A DNA stretch of 64,000 nucleotides, taken from assembly GCF_000194155.1 (NCBI RefSeq), contig NZ_GL877881.1, forward strand, positions 355,846 through 419,845. Reading direction: 5' to 3'. Positions 16,641 to 24,761 of the stretch are shown piece after piece. The position numbers and the translations under genes were made by a program. How positions within the stretch are numbered: position 1 is the first letter of the stretch; the number at the start of each line of letters is the position of its first letter. Below the pieces are notes generated by a model. It was not told the DNA's origin. It ran no database searches and saw only the letters and a program-made list of their open reading frames with translations. The stretch is from Saccharopolyspora spinosa NRRL 18395 (GTDB lineage: Bacteria > Actinomycetota > Actinomycetes > Mycobacteriales > Pseudonocardiaceae).

Positions 16641-17314
16641 CCGGTCCGCCGGCGCCACCGCAGCAGCATCGCACCGGCAGCCACGACCATTGCCAAACCG
16701 CCCGCGACCAGGCCCAGATCGCCAGTGCTGGACTGCGCTCGCTCCGCCAAGCCGCCGGAACCCGTGTTGGCCCCCTTCGGCGGAATTCCGAGGGCGTTCG
16801 CAGCCTCCTGGGCATGGCTCAGGTGCCTGAGGACCGCCGGGAGGAAGTCCTTCGCGAAGCTCTGCACGTCAGCATCCCGACCGGAGTCGATTTCGGAACG
16901 AGTCAGCGTGCTCGCCTCCTGGTGCCCGGAGATCTGCGCGTGCAGGTAAATGCTGTCGAACATTGTGCCCGACGCGCCCTCCAGCTGTTTTCCGGTGCTC
17001 TGCTGTTGCGCATTCGGCGACGATGGCAGCGTCACGCCCTTCTGTTCCGCCAGCCGTTCGAGTTTGCCCTGCGCGTCCTGGTGGTCGGTGAGCGTTTCCT
17101 GCGCCAGCGACCGCACCTGCGGCGTGTTGGCTTTCTGCAGCGCCAGCTTGCCTATGGTGATCTCCGCCAAGTTCACCTGCGCGGCCTGCGTCATGAAGGA
17201 ATTGTCTTGTTCAGCCACTGCGGCCGCGTGCGCGGCAACGCCGGGCACAGCCAACGCCGCCACTATGGCCACGCCACCGACCGCGGCGGCGGCGCGTTTC
17301 CTCATCTTGGTCAT
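16637..17314 (-). CDS. Secreted DUF4142 protein with C-terminal membrane/sorting-like tail (225 aa)
   Basis: The product has a signal peptide (AAAAVGGVAIVAALAVPGVA), a ferritin-like helical DUF4142 domain (residues about 40-165, with QVRSLAQETLTDHQDAQGKL and SIYLHAQISGHQ), a Gly-rich linker, a hydrophobic helix (LGLVAGGLAMVVAAGAMLL) and a basic end RWRRRTG. This tail has the layout of a sortase sorting signal, but the canonical LPxTG is replaced by SSTG about where it should be. ATG 17314 is used; 17317 and 17305 are alternatives near the GGGGGG ribosome-binding site. It overlaps the sortase gene by 4 nt. Confidence 0.75.
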   Translation of the reverse strand: MTKMRKRAAAAVGGVAIVAALAVPGVAAHAAAVAEQDNSFMTQAAQVNLAEITIGKLALQKANTPQVRSLAQETLTDHQDAQGKLERLAEQKGVTLPSSPNAQQQSTGKQLEGASGTMFDSIYLHAQISGHQEASTLTRSEIDSGRDADVQSFAKDFLPAVLRHLSHAQEAANALGIPPKGANTGSGGLAERAQSSTGDLGLVAGGLAMVVAAGAMLLRWRRRTG

Positions 17315-17548
17315 CATCCCCCCAGTCAAGAACCAATTGCGCAGTCGGGATACCCGCACGTGCGGCAGCGAAAACCTCGGTCAATCAACGGATCTCCGGC
17401 CGGTGGTCAGATGGCCGCAGCATCACCAGAGGTATCCAGCCTCCAGCGATTCTCGGAAGCCCTTTCCCAGTTCACCGCACAGGGGACCCGTTGATCGATG
17501 CCGACGACAGCGTCACCGACCCGTTCAACCCAAGACTGTGACAGGCGG

Positions 17549-17716
17549 GTCTCCTGCGGCCAGGAGGTCGCGGCGAGCGACCTTATCGCGGTGCCGGAAG
17601 CGATGAAGATGGAGAAGGCGGGCACGGCCCACAAGGCGGGCACGGTCACGGGCCTGTCGGCCCAGCCGGGCGACCCGGTCTCGCAGGGCACCACCCTCTG
17701 CAAGCTGAAGGACTGA
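17549..17716 (+). pseudogene. C-terminal biotinyl-domain fragment of an acyl-CoA carboxylase alpha subunit
   Basis: Roughly 55 codons read a biotin attachment domain (SCGQEVAASDLIAVPEAMKM, then AHKAGTVTGLSAQPGD and SQGTTLCKLKD, stop). Lys of AMKM is preserved, but there is no carboxylase part and no credible start; the family protein is about 600 residues. It is a stranded 3' end, comparable to the aceE-like fragment at 4205, and like it lies close to copies of the palindromic repeat. Confidence 0.75.
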
Positions 17717-17803
17717 ACGTCTGGGGCCGTGAGCCTTTTGGGCCACTATCGAGGATGTTTGGGAACTCGCTGTGTGGCGGTGGGTATCTGGCGGCGGTGG
17801 GCT

Positions 17804-17855
17804 GAAGCGAACGGACTGTTCACGTCAATAGACGCAACGAACAAGCCGTTCGCCC
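17804..17855. repeat. Palindromic repeat family, copy D
   Basis: Starts GAAGCGAACGGACTGTTCAC and ends AAGCCGTTCGCCCC. It shares the GCGAACGG and CCGTTCGC arms and the TAGACGC-AC-AAC core with copies A-C, with more divergent spacer bases. Confidence 0.65.
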
Positions 17856-17890
17856 CGTTCGCCCCATCCACCCACCAGCGGCATCCGGTT

Positions 17891-17958
17891 GGTGGGTGAA
17901 GCGAACGGACCATTCACGTCAATAAGCGCAACGAACAGGCCGTTCGCCTCATCCACCC
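17891..17958. repeat. Palindromic repeat family, copy E, with extended arms
   Basis: GGTGGGTGAAGCGAACGG at 17891-17908 is nearly the inverse of CCGTTCGCCTCATCCACCC at 17940-17958, giving an 18-bp imperfect stem. The core matches copy D. Copies D and E lie 94 bases apart in the same orientation. Confidence 0.65.
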
Positions 17959-17959
17959 G

Positions 17960-18146
17960 TCACCGGCTTTGCCCTGGTTGGCTTTGGGGCCACCGGCACT
18001 GCTCAGGGTCGAACCGGCCGCTCTTGACGGCCTGCACGAACCCGGCGACGTCAACCCGCAGCATGGGGCCGGGAGCTCGCGAGCTCGGCGCAGGTTGCGG
18101 TGTTGGCGCTGTAGCTGGACTTGCGCCAGGTTGCCTCAGCTTTCAT
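17960..18146 (-). pseudogene. DUF397 protein remnant, frameshifted
   Basis: From ATG 18146 the frame gives TWRKSSYSANTATCAELASS, a typical DUF397 opening, then stops early. In another frame the expected C-terminal half follows (LRVDVAGFVQAVKSGRF and DPEQC). One frame change, probably with a small deletion, lies near 18075. DUF397 proteins are small partners of XRE regulators in actinomycetes; no such regulator is adjacent. Non-functional. Confidence 0.7.
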
Positions 18147-18262
18147 TGACGTCACGGCATGCGCCGTTTGCGGTTGCTGCGGCGGGGCCGACGATTCCTT
18201 TGTGGATGGTCCGACGCAGGTGGACGACTCGCACCGAATGCTCCGGACGATCGCCGCGGAGC

Positions 18263-18889
18263 TCAGGCGCCGTTGGCGTTGGCCCATCCCACAAGCGCCT
18301 GGAAGTATGCGTGTTCGAGGTGCAGGAGGGCCTCGTCACGGGTGAGGCCGGTGTCGACCAGGTCCAGGATCTCGCGCGGGTCGAACATGATGTTGCACAG
18401 GAACAAGGCGTGTTCGAAGTGCTCGTCCGGGATCTCCAGGTGCCGCATCACGCTGCGAACCGGTCGTTCCCACGCCTCTCGCACGGTGGAGATGACCGGG
18501 TCGTTGCCACGCAGCCTCGCCAGGAAGCCGCCGCGGGAACGCAGCTGCACCATCGCGGCCCCGTAGCTCTCCAGCAACCGGGCCCATTCGCCTGCGACTT
18601 CCTCGAACAGCGCCGGACCGGTTTTCGGGCAGTCGTGGCTGTAGTCGCGCAGCTCGACGATCACTCGGTGCAGGTAGGCGTTGAGCAGGTCGTCCAGCGC
18701 CGAGAAGTACCGGTAGGCGGTGGGCACCGACAGGCCAGCTCTGTCCGCGATCGCGGGCATGGAGACACCGCCGGGGTCGGTGCGCAACAGCTCCCCCGCA
18801 GCTTCGAGCAGCCGCTCTCGGTTGCGGACCGCGTCCCGGCGTGGCCGGCTGCGGGCCGGCGCGCGGCGCCCCGGTGTGGTGGTCAGCAA
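18263..18889 (-). CDS. TetR-family regulator (208 aa)
   Basis: The N-terminal HTH reads RNRERLLEAAGELLRTDPGG, then MPAIADRAGLSVPTAYRYF, typical of TetR repressors; the C-terminal ligand domain is unassigned. The frame opens at TTG 18889, and GGAGG overlaps the stop of the upstream aminotransferase gene, so the start may be this TTG or CTG 18886. It is co-transcribed with the aminotransferase and probably controls that gene and the divergent pxpABC operon, for which a palindrome lies at 20246-20259. Confidence 0.85.
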   Translation of the reverse strand: MLTTTPGRRAPARSRPRRDAVRNRERLLEAAGELLRTDPGGVSMPAIADRAGLSVPTAYRYFSALDDLLNAYLHRVIVELRDYSHDCPKTGPALFEEVAGEWARLLESYGAAMVQLRSRGGFLARLRGNDPVISTVREAWERPVRSVMRHLEIPDEHFEHALFLCNIMFDPREILDLVDTGLTRDEALLHLEHAYFQALVGWANANGA

Positions 18890-18895
18890 TGCCTC

Positions 18896-20038
18896 CTACA
18901 GTCGCGCGAGGGTCTTCTGCATGCGGTTCAGTCCTTCGTCGAGCGTATCGAAGTCGGCGGCGAAGGAGAGCCGGACGTGGCCTTCCCCCGAGGGGCCGTA
19001 TTCGCTGCCAGCGCGCACCGCGACACCACCAGCCAGCAGGCGCTGCACGACGTCCTCGGACCGCAGCGCACAGCGGTACCTGGCGAAGGCGTAGAACGCG
19101 CCTTCGGGCTTGATCGCCTCGACCTCGTCCATCTCGGCGAGACGCTTGGCCACCAGGTCGCGGCGCTCCTGGTAGGCGCGCAGCATCGGCGCCGCCAGTT
19201 CTGGGCCGAGTCGCAATGCGGTGATGGCCGCCCGCTGGGCAGCGGCGTTCAGAGCGCTGTTGAAGGTGCGGTGCACATGACGGATGGGCGCCGTCATCTC
19301 GACCGGCGCGACGACGTACCCGACTCTCCAGCCGGTCATGGCGTAGGTCTTCGACAGCGTCTGGCAGTAGATGAGGCGCTCGCGCAGGGATTCGACGGCG
19401 AGCGCGGAGGTGAACGGCACCCCGTCGTAGACGATCTCGGCGTACGCCTCGTCGGCCAGCACCAGGACATCGGTTCCGTCCAGCAACGCACCCAGGGCGC
19501 CCAACTCATCGCCGTTGAACACGGTTCCGGTCGGGTTGACGGGGTTGCACAGCACGATCATCCGCGCGCCTCGGAGGGCGTCGGCGAGCGCGTCCAGATC
19601 GAGTCGGTGATCTGATGTCGTCGGGACGAGCACCGGTTCGCCACCGGCCAACCGCACCGCGTCCGGGTAGAGGGAGTAGGTGGGTTCGGGGATCACCACT
19701 CGATCTCCCGGGTTCACGGCGGCGAGGACAGCGGCATTGATCGCGGCTGCGCCGCCGTGGGTCACCGCGACGTTGCCTTCCGAGTACGCCTGGCCGGACC
19801 GCCCGGACGCAGCCGCGGCAATCACCTCGCGGAGTTCGGGGTCGCCGTTGAGATCTCCGTAGTGGGTGTAGCCGTCGGCGAGCGCGCGACGACAGGCTTC
19901 CACGATCGGCTCCGGGGTCGGGAAATCGGGTTCGCCCGTGGCCAGCGACACCGTCCCGGCCGGCGGGACCGCGCCGGCCGGCCGAAGCGACGAACGTTTA
20001 ACACGGGTGATGGCGAGCGACGGCTGGAACCGGACCAC
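18896..20038 (-). CDS. Class I/II PLP-dependent aminotransferase (380 aa)
   Basis: Fold-type I aminotransferase signatures are PNPxNPTG (CNPVNPTG at 164-171), Asp196 in VLADEAYAE and the PLP-binding Lys230 in TLSKTYAMTGWRVGY. Substrates of this subgroup include aspartate, aromatic amino acids and other 2-oxo acids. GTG 20038 follows GAGGAG. Being divergent from pxpABC-rraA and sharing a regulator, it may remove the amino group of the glutamate-like product of the PxpABC enzyme. The exact substrate is not readable. Confidence 0.85.
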   Translation of the reverse strand: MVRFQPSLAITRVKRSSLRPAGAVPPAGTVSLATGEPDFPTPEPIVEACRRALADGYTHYGDLNGDPELREVIAAAASGRSGQAYSEGNVAVTHGGAAAINAAVLAAVNPGDRVVIPEPTYSLYPDAVRLAGGEPVLVPTTSDHRLDLDALADALRGARMIVLCNPVNPTGTVFNGDELGALGALLDGTDVLVLADEAYAEIVYDGVPFTSALAVESLRERLIYCQTLSKTYAMTGWRVGYVVAPVEMTAPIRHVHRTFNSALNAAAQRAAITALRLGPELAAPMLRAYQERRDLVAKRLAEMDEVEAIKPEGAFYAFARYRCALRSEDVVQRLLAGGVAVRAGSEYGPSGEGHVRLSFAADFDTLDEGLNRMQKTLARL

Positions 20039-20245
20039 AGCTTCTCCTCAGGACGAGCGACTCGGCGAGCTCGGCACGAAACCGATAGTAGAGTCTCAGT
20101 TTTGATGCAGTATAGGAGAGGGTGGAGCTCCACGGTCAAGCCTCATCCTTCGGCAACGACGGCCGTTTCAGGTGCTTAAACCGCCTGGATTTCCAGGGGC
20201 AACCTATTGACAACACGGAACCCGCTCGCCACGCTGTCCTGAACT

Positions 20246-20259
20246 GAGATACCTATCTC
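20246..20259. promoter_or_regulatory. Candidate TetR operator upstream of the second pxpA
   Basis: GAGATA-CC-TATCTC is a perfect 14-bp palindrome ending 10 nt before the pxpA ribosome-binding site and within the divergent aminotransferase-pxp intergenic region. Its size and place suit a TetR dimer site. Confidence 0.5.
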
Positions 20260-20278
20260 GAATCGAGTGGGAGGTTGC

Positions 20279-21070
20279 ATGGGTGCGGTAGTCGATCTCG
20301 TCGCGGATCTCGGGGAGAGCTTCGGCGCCTACCGGATGGGTGATGACGAAGCGCTCCTCGACGTCGTCAGCTCGGCCAACGTCGCGTGCGGCTTCCACGC
20401 CGGCGACCCGCGGGTGATGGATTCCACCGTGCGCGCCTGCGTTCGCCGCGGGGTCGGGGTCGGGGCGCACCCCGGGATCCCCGACCTGGTGGGGTTCGGC
20501 CGGCGGGCACTGGAGATGACTCCGAACGAGGTGCGCACCGACGTGCTGTACCAGATCGGCGCGTTGTCCGCGTTCGCCGCCGCGCACGGCACCCGGCTGC
20601 GCCACGTCACCCCGCACGGCAGGCTCGGCAACCTGGTGGTGACCGACGACGAGTACGCCGAGGCCGTCGCGGATGCCGTGCAGTCCTACGACCCGTTGTT
20701 GATCATCGTGGCGCAGGAAGGCCGGCTCGCCGTGCACGCACGCTCGCGCGGGCTCCCGGTCGCGGTCCTGGGCCTGGCCGATCGCGCCTATCAGGACGAC
20801 GGAACACTCGTGCGCCGTTCCGAGCCCGGTGCGGTGATCCACGATTCTCGCGAGGTCGCCGAACGAGTCGTGCGGATGGTCACCGAAGGCGTGATCCGAT
20901 CGATCAACGGTCACGACATCCCGGTGCGGTGCGACTCGGTGCTGCTGCACGGCGACACCCCTGGTGCGGTCGAGTTGGCCCGCACCGTCCGTCGTGAACT
21001 CGTGGCCGCGGCGGTGCGCATCCGACCGCTGACCGAGATCCTGGCCACCAAGAACGGAAACACCCGGTGA
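20279..21070 (+). CDS. pxpA: 5-oxoprolinase subunit A paralogue, LamB/YcsF family (263 aa)
   Basis: It has DLVADLGESFG, SANVACGFHAGDP, VGAHPGIPDLVGFGRR and HVTPHGRLGNL. Compared with the first locus, family KPHGALY is changed to TPHGRLG, so a conserved Lys and Ala near the substrate are replaced, which may mean a different lactam or related ring. ATG 20279 follows GGGAGG closely; an in-frame GTG at 20267 would include the ribosome-binding site and is less likely. The next gene overlaps by 4 nt. Confidence 0.85.
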   Translation: MGAVVDLVADLGESFGAYRMGDDEALLDVVSSANVACGFHAGDPRVMDSTVRACVRRGVGVGAHPGIPDLVGFGRRALEMTPNEVRTDVLYQIGALSAFAAAHGTRLRHVTPHGRLGNLVVTDDEYAEAVADAVQSYDPLLIIVAQEGRLAVHARSRGLPVAVLGLADRAYQDDGTLVRRSEPGAVIHDSREVAERVVRMVTEGVIRSINGHDIPVRCDSVLLHGDTPGAVELARTVRRELVAAAVRIRPLTEILATKNGNTR

Positions 21071-21777
21071 TGGCCCCGCCAACGTGGCAGATCACCGACT
21101 TCGGCGACTCAGCGTTACTCGCCAAAGCGGTGGGCTCGGGCCCCGAGCACTGCTGGCAGGCCGTGCAGCGCTTGGCCGACGCCCTCGAACCCGATGATCG
21201 GGTCATCGACCTGGTTGCCACCTACGACAGCCTGCTCGTCGAGTTCGACTGCGACGAGGTCACGCACACCGAGCTGACGGAAGCGGTGCACCGAACCATC
21301 GCAGCCCAGCCCACCACGCCAGCACCGCTGCGCAGCCGCGCCTTCCGCATCCCGGTTGTCTTCGGCGGCTCCTGCGGACCGGATCTTCCTGCCGTGGCGG
21401 AAGAACTGGGCATCACCGAACAAGATGTGGTGGACGCGCTGTGCAGCCGCGAGTTCCCAGTCCGCTTCCTCGGCGCACCCGCCGGAGCCCCCATGCTGGA
21501 CGGCACGCCGTTCGCCCAGCCGATCGGCCGATGCGCGCAACCCCGCGTCGCCGTCGAGCCGGGTTCCGTCGCGCTGTCCGGCCACCAAGCAGTCATCTAC
21601 CCGGTGCGTTCCCCCGGCGGCTGGCGGCTGATCGGGCGAACCCCGCTGAAGCTGGTCGACATCGCCGACGAGCCGTACGTGCCGTACCAACCGGGAGACC
21701 GGTTCCGGTTCGTCCCCATCGACGCCGATCACTGGAGCGACTGCGCCGCCCAGATCGTGGAGGTCGTGGATGCCTGA
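21067..21777 (+). CDS. pxpB: 5-oxoprolinase subunit B paralogue, KipI-like (236 aa)
   Basis: AHS1/KipI-type sequence: FGDSALLAKAV at the N-terminus, IPVVFGGSCGPDLPAVAEEL in the middle, and GHQAVIYPVRSPGGWRLIGR near the end, with FRFVPID last. Normal length for KipI/PxpB. In the usual GFxPGFxYL region it reads FPVRFLGAPAGAPMLDG, noticeably different from the first-locus copy. GTG 21067 overlaps the pxpA stop; ATG 21070 is equally possible. It overlaps pxpC by 8 nt. Confidence 0.85.
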   Translation: MMAPPTWQITDFGDSALLAKAVGSGPEHCWQAVQRLADALEPDDRVIDLVATYDSLLVEFDCDEVTHTELTEAVHRTIAAQPTTPAPLRSRAFRIPVVFGGSCGPDLPAVAEELGITEQDVVDALCSREFPVRFLGAPAGAPMLDGTPFAQPIGRCAQPRVAVEPGSVALSGHQAVIYPVRSPGGWRLIGRTPLKLVDIADEPYVPYQPGDRFRFVPIDADHWSDCAAQIVEVVDA

Positions 21778-22753
21778 AGAACTCCAAGTGCGCCAGGCCG
21801 GTATCGCTGCCATCACCGACCTCGGACGCCGCGGGCTCGCCCGGCGGGGCGTGCCCGTCAACGGTGCCGCCGACCAGTACTCGGCGGCCGTGGCCAACAT
21901 CCTGGTCGGCAATCCGCGCAGCGCCCCGCTGATCGAGATCACCGCGACCGGCTTCGCGCTAAGCACCACTCGTCCCGTACTGGTCTCCGTCACCGGAGCA
22001 CCGGCCGAAGTGACCATCAACGACCGCCTCGGCCGGATGTGGGAACCGCTGTGCCTGGAACCCGGCACGACCATCCGGGTCGCAGCGCCGACGGGCGGGC
22101 TCCGCTGCTACCTCGCGGTGCACGGAACCATCGACGCACCAACGGTTTCCGGCAGCTGCGCGCCGGACTCCCTGCTGGGTGTCGGTACCCAGCTGGCGAC
22201 CGGGGCGACGGTCGGCCTGCGCAGCGACTACCGACCGGTCGACCACCCGGTCTTCCGCCATCCGCTGTTCTGCCTGGGAGCCGCGCCGCCGCGATTCCCG
22301 GATCCCTGCACGATCGACGTCACCGACGGCCCGGACATCGCCGAATTCCCCACCGGCCGCGAACTCCTCGCATCTGCGACCTACGCGGTCACCCCGCGCA
22401 GCAACCACATCGGACTGCGCTTGGCCGGCCCCATGCCACCGCGCTTGAGCTCAGCGGAGGTGCTCTCGCGCGGCATCCCCGTCGGCGCCGTCGAAGTCCC
22501 GCCCTCCGAAGAGTTGCTCGTGCTGCAACGAGGCCGGCCAGTCACCGCCGGATACCCCGTGATCGCAGTCGCCACCAAGATCGCCCAAGACGCGCTGGGA
22601 CAACTCCGCCCCGGCCAGCACCTCCGCTTCCGGTACCGAACCGTCGCCGACGCCGTCGCGATGCACAGGGCCCGCCAGCACCGGCTGCGAACTCTGGCGA
22701 ACCGGGTCTGCACGGTCTTCGCCGCACTCGGCATCTCCTGCCGCACCGCCTGA
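21770..22753 (+). CDS. pxpC: 5-oxoprolinase subunit C paralogue, KipA-like (327 aa)
   Basis: AHS2/KipA family: ITDLGRRGLARRGVPVNGAA, DQYSAAVANILVGN, SRGIPVGAVEVPPSEELLVL and a C-terminal LRFRYRTVADA. Together with PxpB it should form the ATP-driven ring-opening or carboxyltransferase-like half of the enzyme. No biotin carboxylase or carrier gene is near this copy, unlike the first locus, which argues for the non-biotin 5-oxoprolinase mode. It is 12 nt from the aldolase gene. Confidence 0.85.
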   Translation: MPEELQVRQAGIAAITDLGRRGLARRGVPVNGAADQYSAAVANILVGNPRSAPLIEITATGFALSTTRPVLVSVTGAPAEVTINDRLGRMWEPLCLEPGTTIRVAAPTGGLRCYLAVHGTIDAPTVSGSCAPDSLLGVGTQLATGATVGLRSDYRPVDHPVFRHPLFCLGAAPPRFPDPCTIDVTDGPDIAEFPTGRELLASATYAVTPRSNHIGLRLAGPMPPRLSSAEVLSRGIPVGAVEVPPSEELLVLQRGRPVTAGYPVIAVATKIAQDALGQLRPGQHLRFRYRTVADAVAMHRARQHRLRTLANRVCTVFAALGISCRTA

Positions 22754-22765
22754 AAGAGGACTCCC

Positions 22766-23413
22766 ATGACCGCAAGTTCCACCGCCGATCAATTGGCCAG
22801 GCTCAAGGAACTCGGGGCCGCCACCGTGCACGAAGCACAGGGCGGCACCGGCGCCCTCGACAGCGCCGTCAAGCCCCTGCACCCCGCGATGGCCGTCGCC
22901 GGTCCGGCACTGACCGTGGACTGCAAACCCGCCGACAACCTCGCCATCCAACACGCCGTCACCCTCGCCCGCCCCGGCGACGTCCTGGTCGTCGACGCCA
23001 AGGCATTCCTGGAAGCCGGCCCGTGGGGCGACATCCTCACCCTCTACGCCCAGCAGGTCGGCATCACCGGACTGGTCATCGACGGCTCAGTGCGCGACAG
23101 CCAAGCCATCGTCGACATGGGATTCCCGGTGTTCTGCCGCGGCATCTGCATCAAGGGAACCGGGAAGAACCAACCCGGCAAGGTCAACGAGACGATCATC
23201 TGCGGCGGCGTCACGATCAACCCGGGCGATGTCGTGGTCGGCGACGCCGACGGCGTCGTGGTGGTCCCCGCCGGCGACGTCGAATGGGTCATCGAGCTAT
23301 CCGAAGCCCGCGAGCAGAAGGAAGCCCGCTTCCGAACCGCTTTGCGGGACGGGCAAAGCCTGGTCGAGCTCATGAGCCTCGGTCCCAAACTCACCGAACA
23401 CGGCTACCGCTGA
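22766..23413 (+). CDS. RraA-family aldolase (HMG/CHA aldolase-like) (215 aa)
   Basis: RraA-fold class II pyruvate aldolases of this kind cleave 4-hydroxy-4-methyl- or 4-carboxy-4-hydroxy-2-oxo dicarboxylates, releasing pyruvate. The active-site pattern is visible: GPWGD at 86-89 and, about 21 residues on, DGSVRD with Arg110-Asp111, then GFPVFCRGICIKGTGK. The presence of the G...R-D pattern favours a catalytic aldolase over the RNase E inhibitor RraA. It lies between pxpC and a transporter in one operon, with AAGAGG before ATG 22766. Confidence 0.8.
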   Translation: MTASSTADQLARLKELGAATVHEAQGGTGALDSAVKPLHPAMAVAGPALTVDCKPADNLAIQHAVTLARPGDVLVVDAKAFLEAGPWGDILTLYAQQVGITGLVIDGSVRDSQAIVDMGFPVFCRGICIKGTGKNQPGKVNETIICGGVTINPGDVVVGDADGVVVVPAGDVEWVIELSEAREQKEARFRTALRDGQSLVELMSLGPKLTEHGYR

Positions 23414-23441
23414 CCTGAACCACTCGCCCCTGGAGTCGAGC

Positions 23442-24761
23442 ATGCCCCACACCCCGACGACCGAGCCCACCGACCAGCAGGCATCACCCGCCCAACTGCG
23501 ACGCGTCACCCTGGCCGGCAGCCTCGGTGTCTTCGTCGAGTTCTTCGACTACGGCATCTACGGCTTCCTCGCCCCGATCATCGCCACGGTCTTCTTCGCC
23601 GGACAAGGCAGCACCGCCGCGCTCCTGATGACCTACGGTGTATTCGCCCTCACCTTCTTCTTCCGTCCACTGGGCGGTTTCGTCCTCGGCTACCTAGCTG
23701 ACCGGATCGGCCGACGCGCCGTGCTGGTCTTCGCTCTCACGCTGATGACCGGCGCCACCACAGCCATCGGCCTGCTCCCCGGTTACAACACCATCGGCAT
23801 CGCCGCACCGATCCTGCTGCTGTGCATGCGCATCGCCCAGGGCTTCTCCGCAGGCGGCGAAGTCGCCAGCGCCATGTCCTTCGTGGGCGAACACTCCCCC
23901 GCCCACCGGCGCGGATTCCTGATGTCCTGGACCCAGGTCGGCTCGTTCACCGCCCTGCTCACCGGCACCCTGCTCGCCATGTGCCTCAACTCCGCCCTCA
24001 GCGAGCAGGCGATGCAAGCCTGGGGCTGGAGGGTGCCGTTCCTGCTCGCCGCACCGCTGGGCATCGTCGGCTACTACATCCGAGCCCGGCTGCACGACAC
24101 GCCGAACTTCACCAAGCTCCAAGAATCCGACACCGTGGCGGCCAACCCGATCCGGGAGACGTTCGCCGAGAAGGGGAACCTGCGCAACCTGGCGCTGGCC
24201 ATCGGGATCCCGGTGCTCAACAGCTCCGGTTACTACGTGCTGTTCACCTACATGCCCACGTACCTGTCGAAAGAGCTGAAGTTCAACCAGGTCCAGGGCC
24301 TCACCGTTACCGCGGTGTCCCTGGTCGTGATCGCGGTTTCCATCCCGCTCGCCGCCAAGCTGTCGGACCGCATCGGCCGCCGCCCGGTCCTCATGACCTC
24401 GGCGATCGGCCTCGTGATCCTCGCCTACCCCTGCTTCTGGCTGATGACGCAGGGCAGCGTCATCGCCTCGGTCCTCGGAGCTGTCGTCATGGCCCTGTTC
24501 TACTCCGGGCATGCCGGGATCATCCACGCGGTCCTCGTCGAGATGTTCCCCACCCGGGTCCGCAACACCGCCTACTCCATCGGCTACAACATCTCAACCG
24601 CAGTGTTCGGCGGCGCGGCCCCACTGGTCCTCACGGCATTGATCTCCGCGACCGGCGATCCCGCCATCCCCGCCTACTACGTCATCCTCACAGCTCTGGG
24701 AACCGGCGTCTCCGTCCTGCTGGCGAGGGAGACCGCTCGCTCCTCGCTCACCGACAAATAG
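23442..24761 (+). CDS. MHS-family MFS transporter (metabolite:H+ symporter) (439 aa)
   Basis: Twelve membrane segments are predicted, with MHS signatures: VEFFDYGIYGFLAPIIATVF near the N-terminus, GYLADRIGRRAVL between helices 2 and 3, and AAKLSDRIGRRPVLM in the second half. MHS members (KgtP, ShiA, ProP, dicarboxylate and aromatic acid carriers) import organic acids with protons. As the last gene of the pxp-aldolase operon it probably imports the substrate. It starts at ATG 23442, 28 nt after the aldolase stop. Confidence 0.85.
   Translation: MPHTPTTEPTDQQASPAQLRRVTLAGSLGVFVEFFDYGIYGFLAPIIATVFFAGQGSTAALLMTYGVFALTFFFRPLGGFVLGYLADRIGRRAVLVFALTLMTGATTAIGLLPGYNTIGIAAPILLLCMRIAQGFSAGGEVASAMSFVGEHSPAHRRGFLMSWTQVGSFTALLTGTLLAMCLNSALSEQAMQAWGWRVPFLLAAPLGIVGYYIRARLHDTPNFTKLQESDTVAANPIRETFAEKGNLRNLALAIGIPVLNSSGYYVLFTYMPTYLSKELKFNQVQGLTVTAVSLVVIAVSIPLAAKLSDRIGRRPVLMTSAIGLVILAYPCFWLMTQGSVIASVLGAVVMALFYSGHAGIIHAVLVEMFPTRVRNTAYSIGYNISTAVFGGAAPLVLTALISATGDPAIPAYYVILTALGTGVSVLLARETARSSLTDK

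Noticed and set aside
17969-19615. 548-codon plus-strand frame
   Set aside because: It is antisense to the TetR and aminotransferase genes, which have clear motifs; a common high-GC shadow.
22766-23413. RraA as RNase E inhibitor
   Set aside because: The aldolase-type R-D pair and its operon with catabolic and transport genes favour the enzymatic branch of the family.
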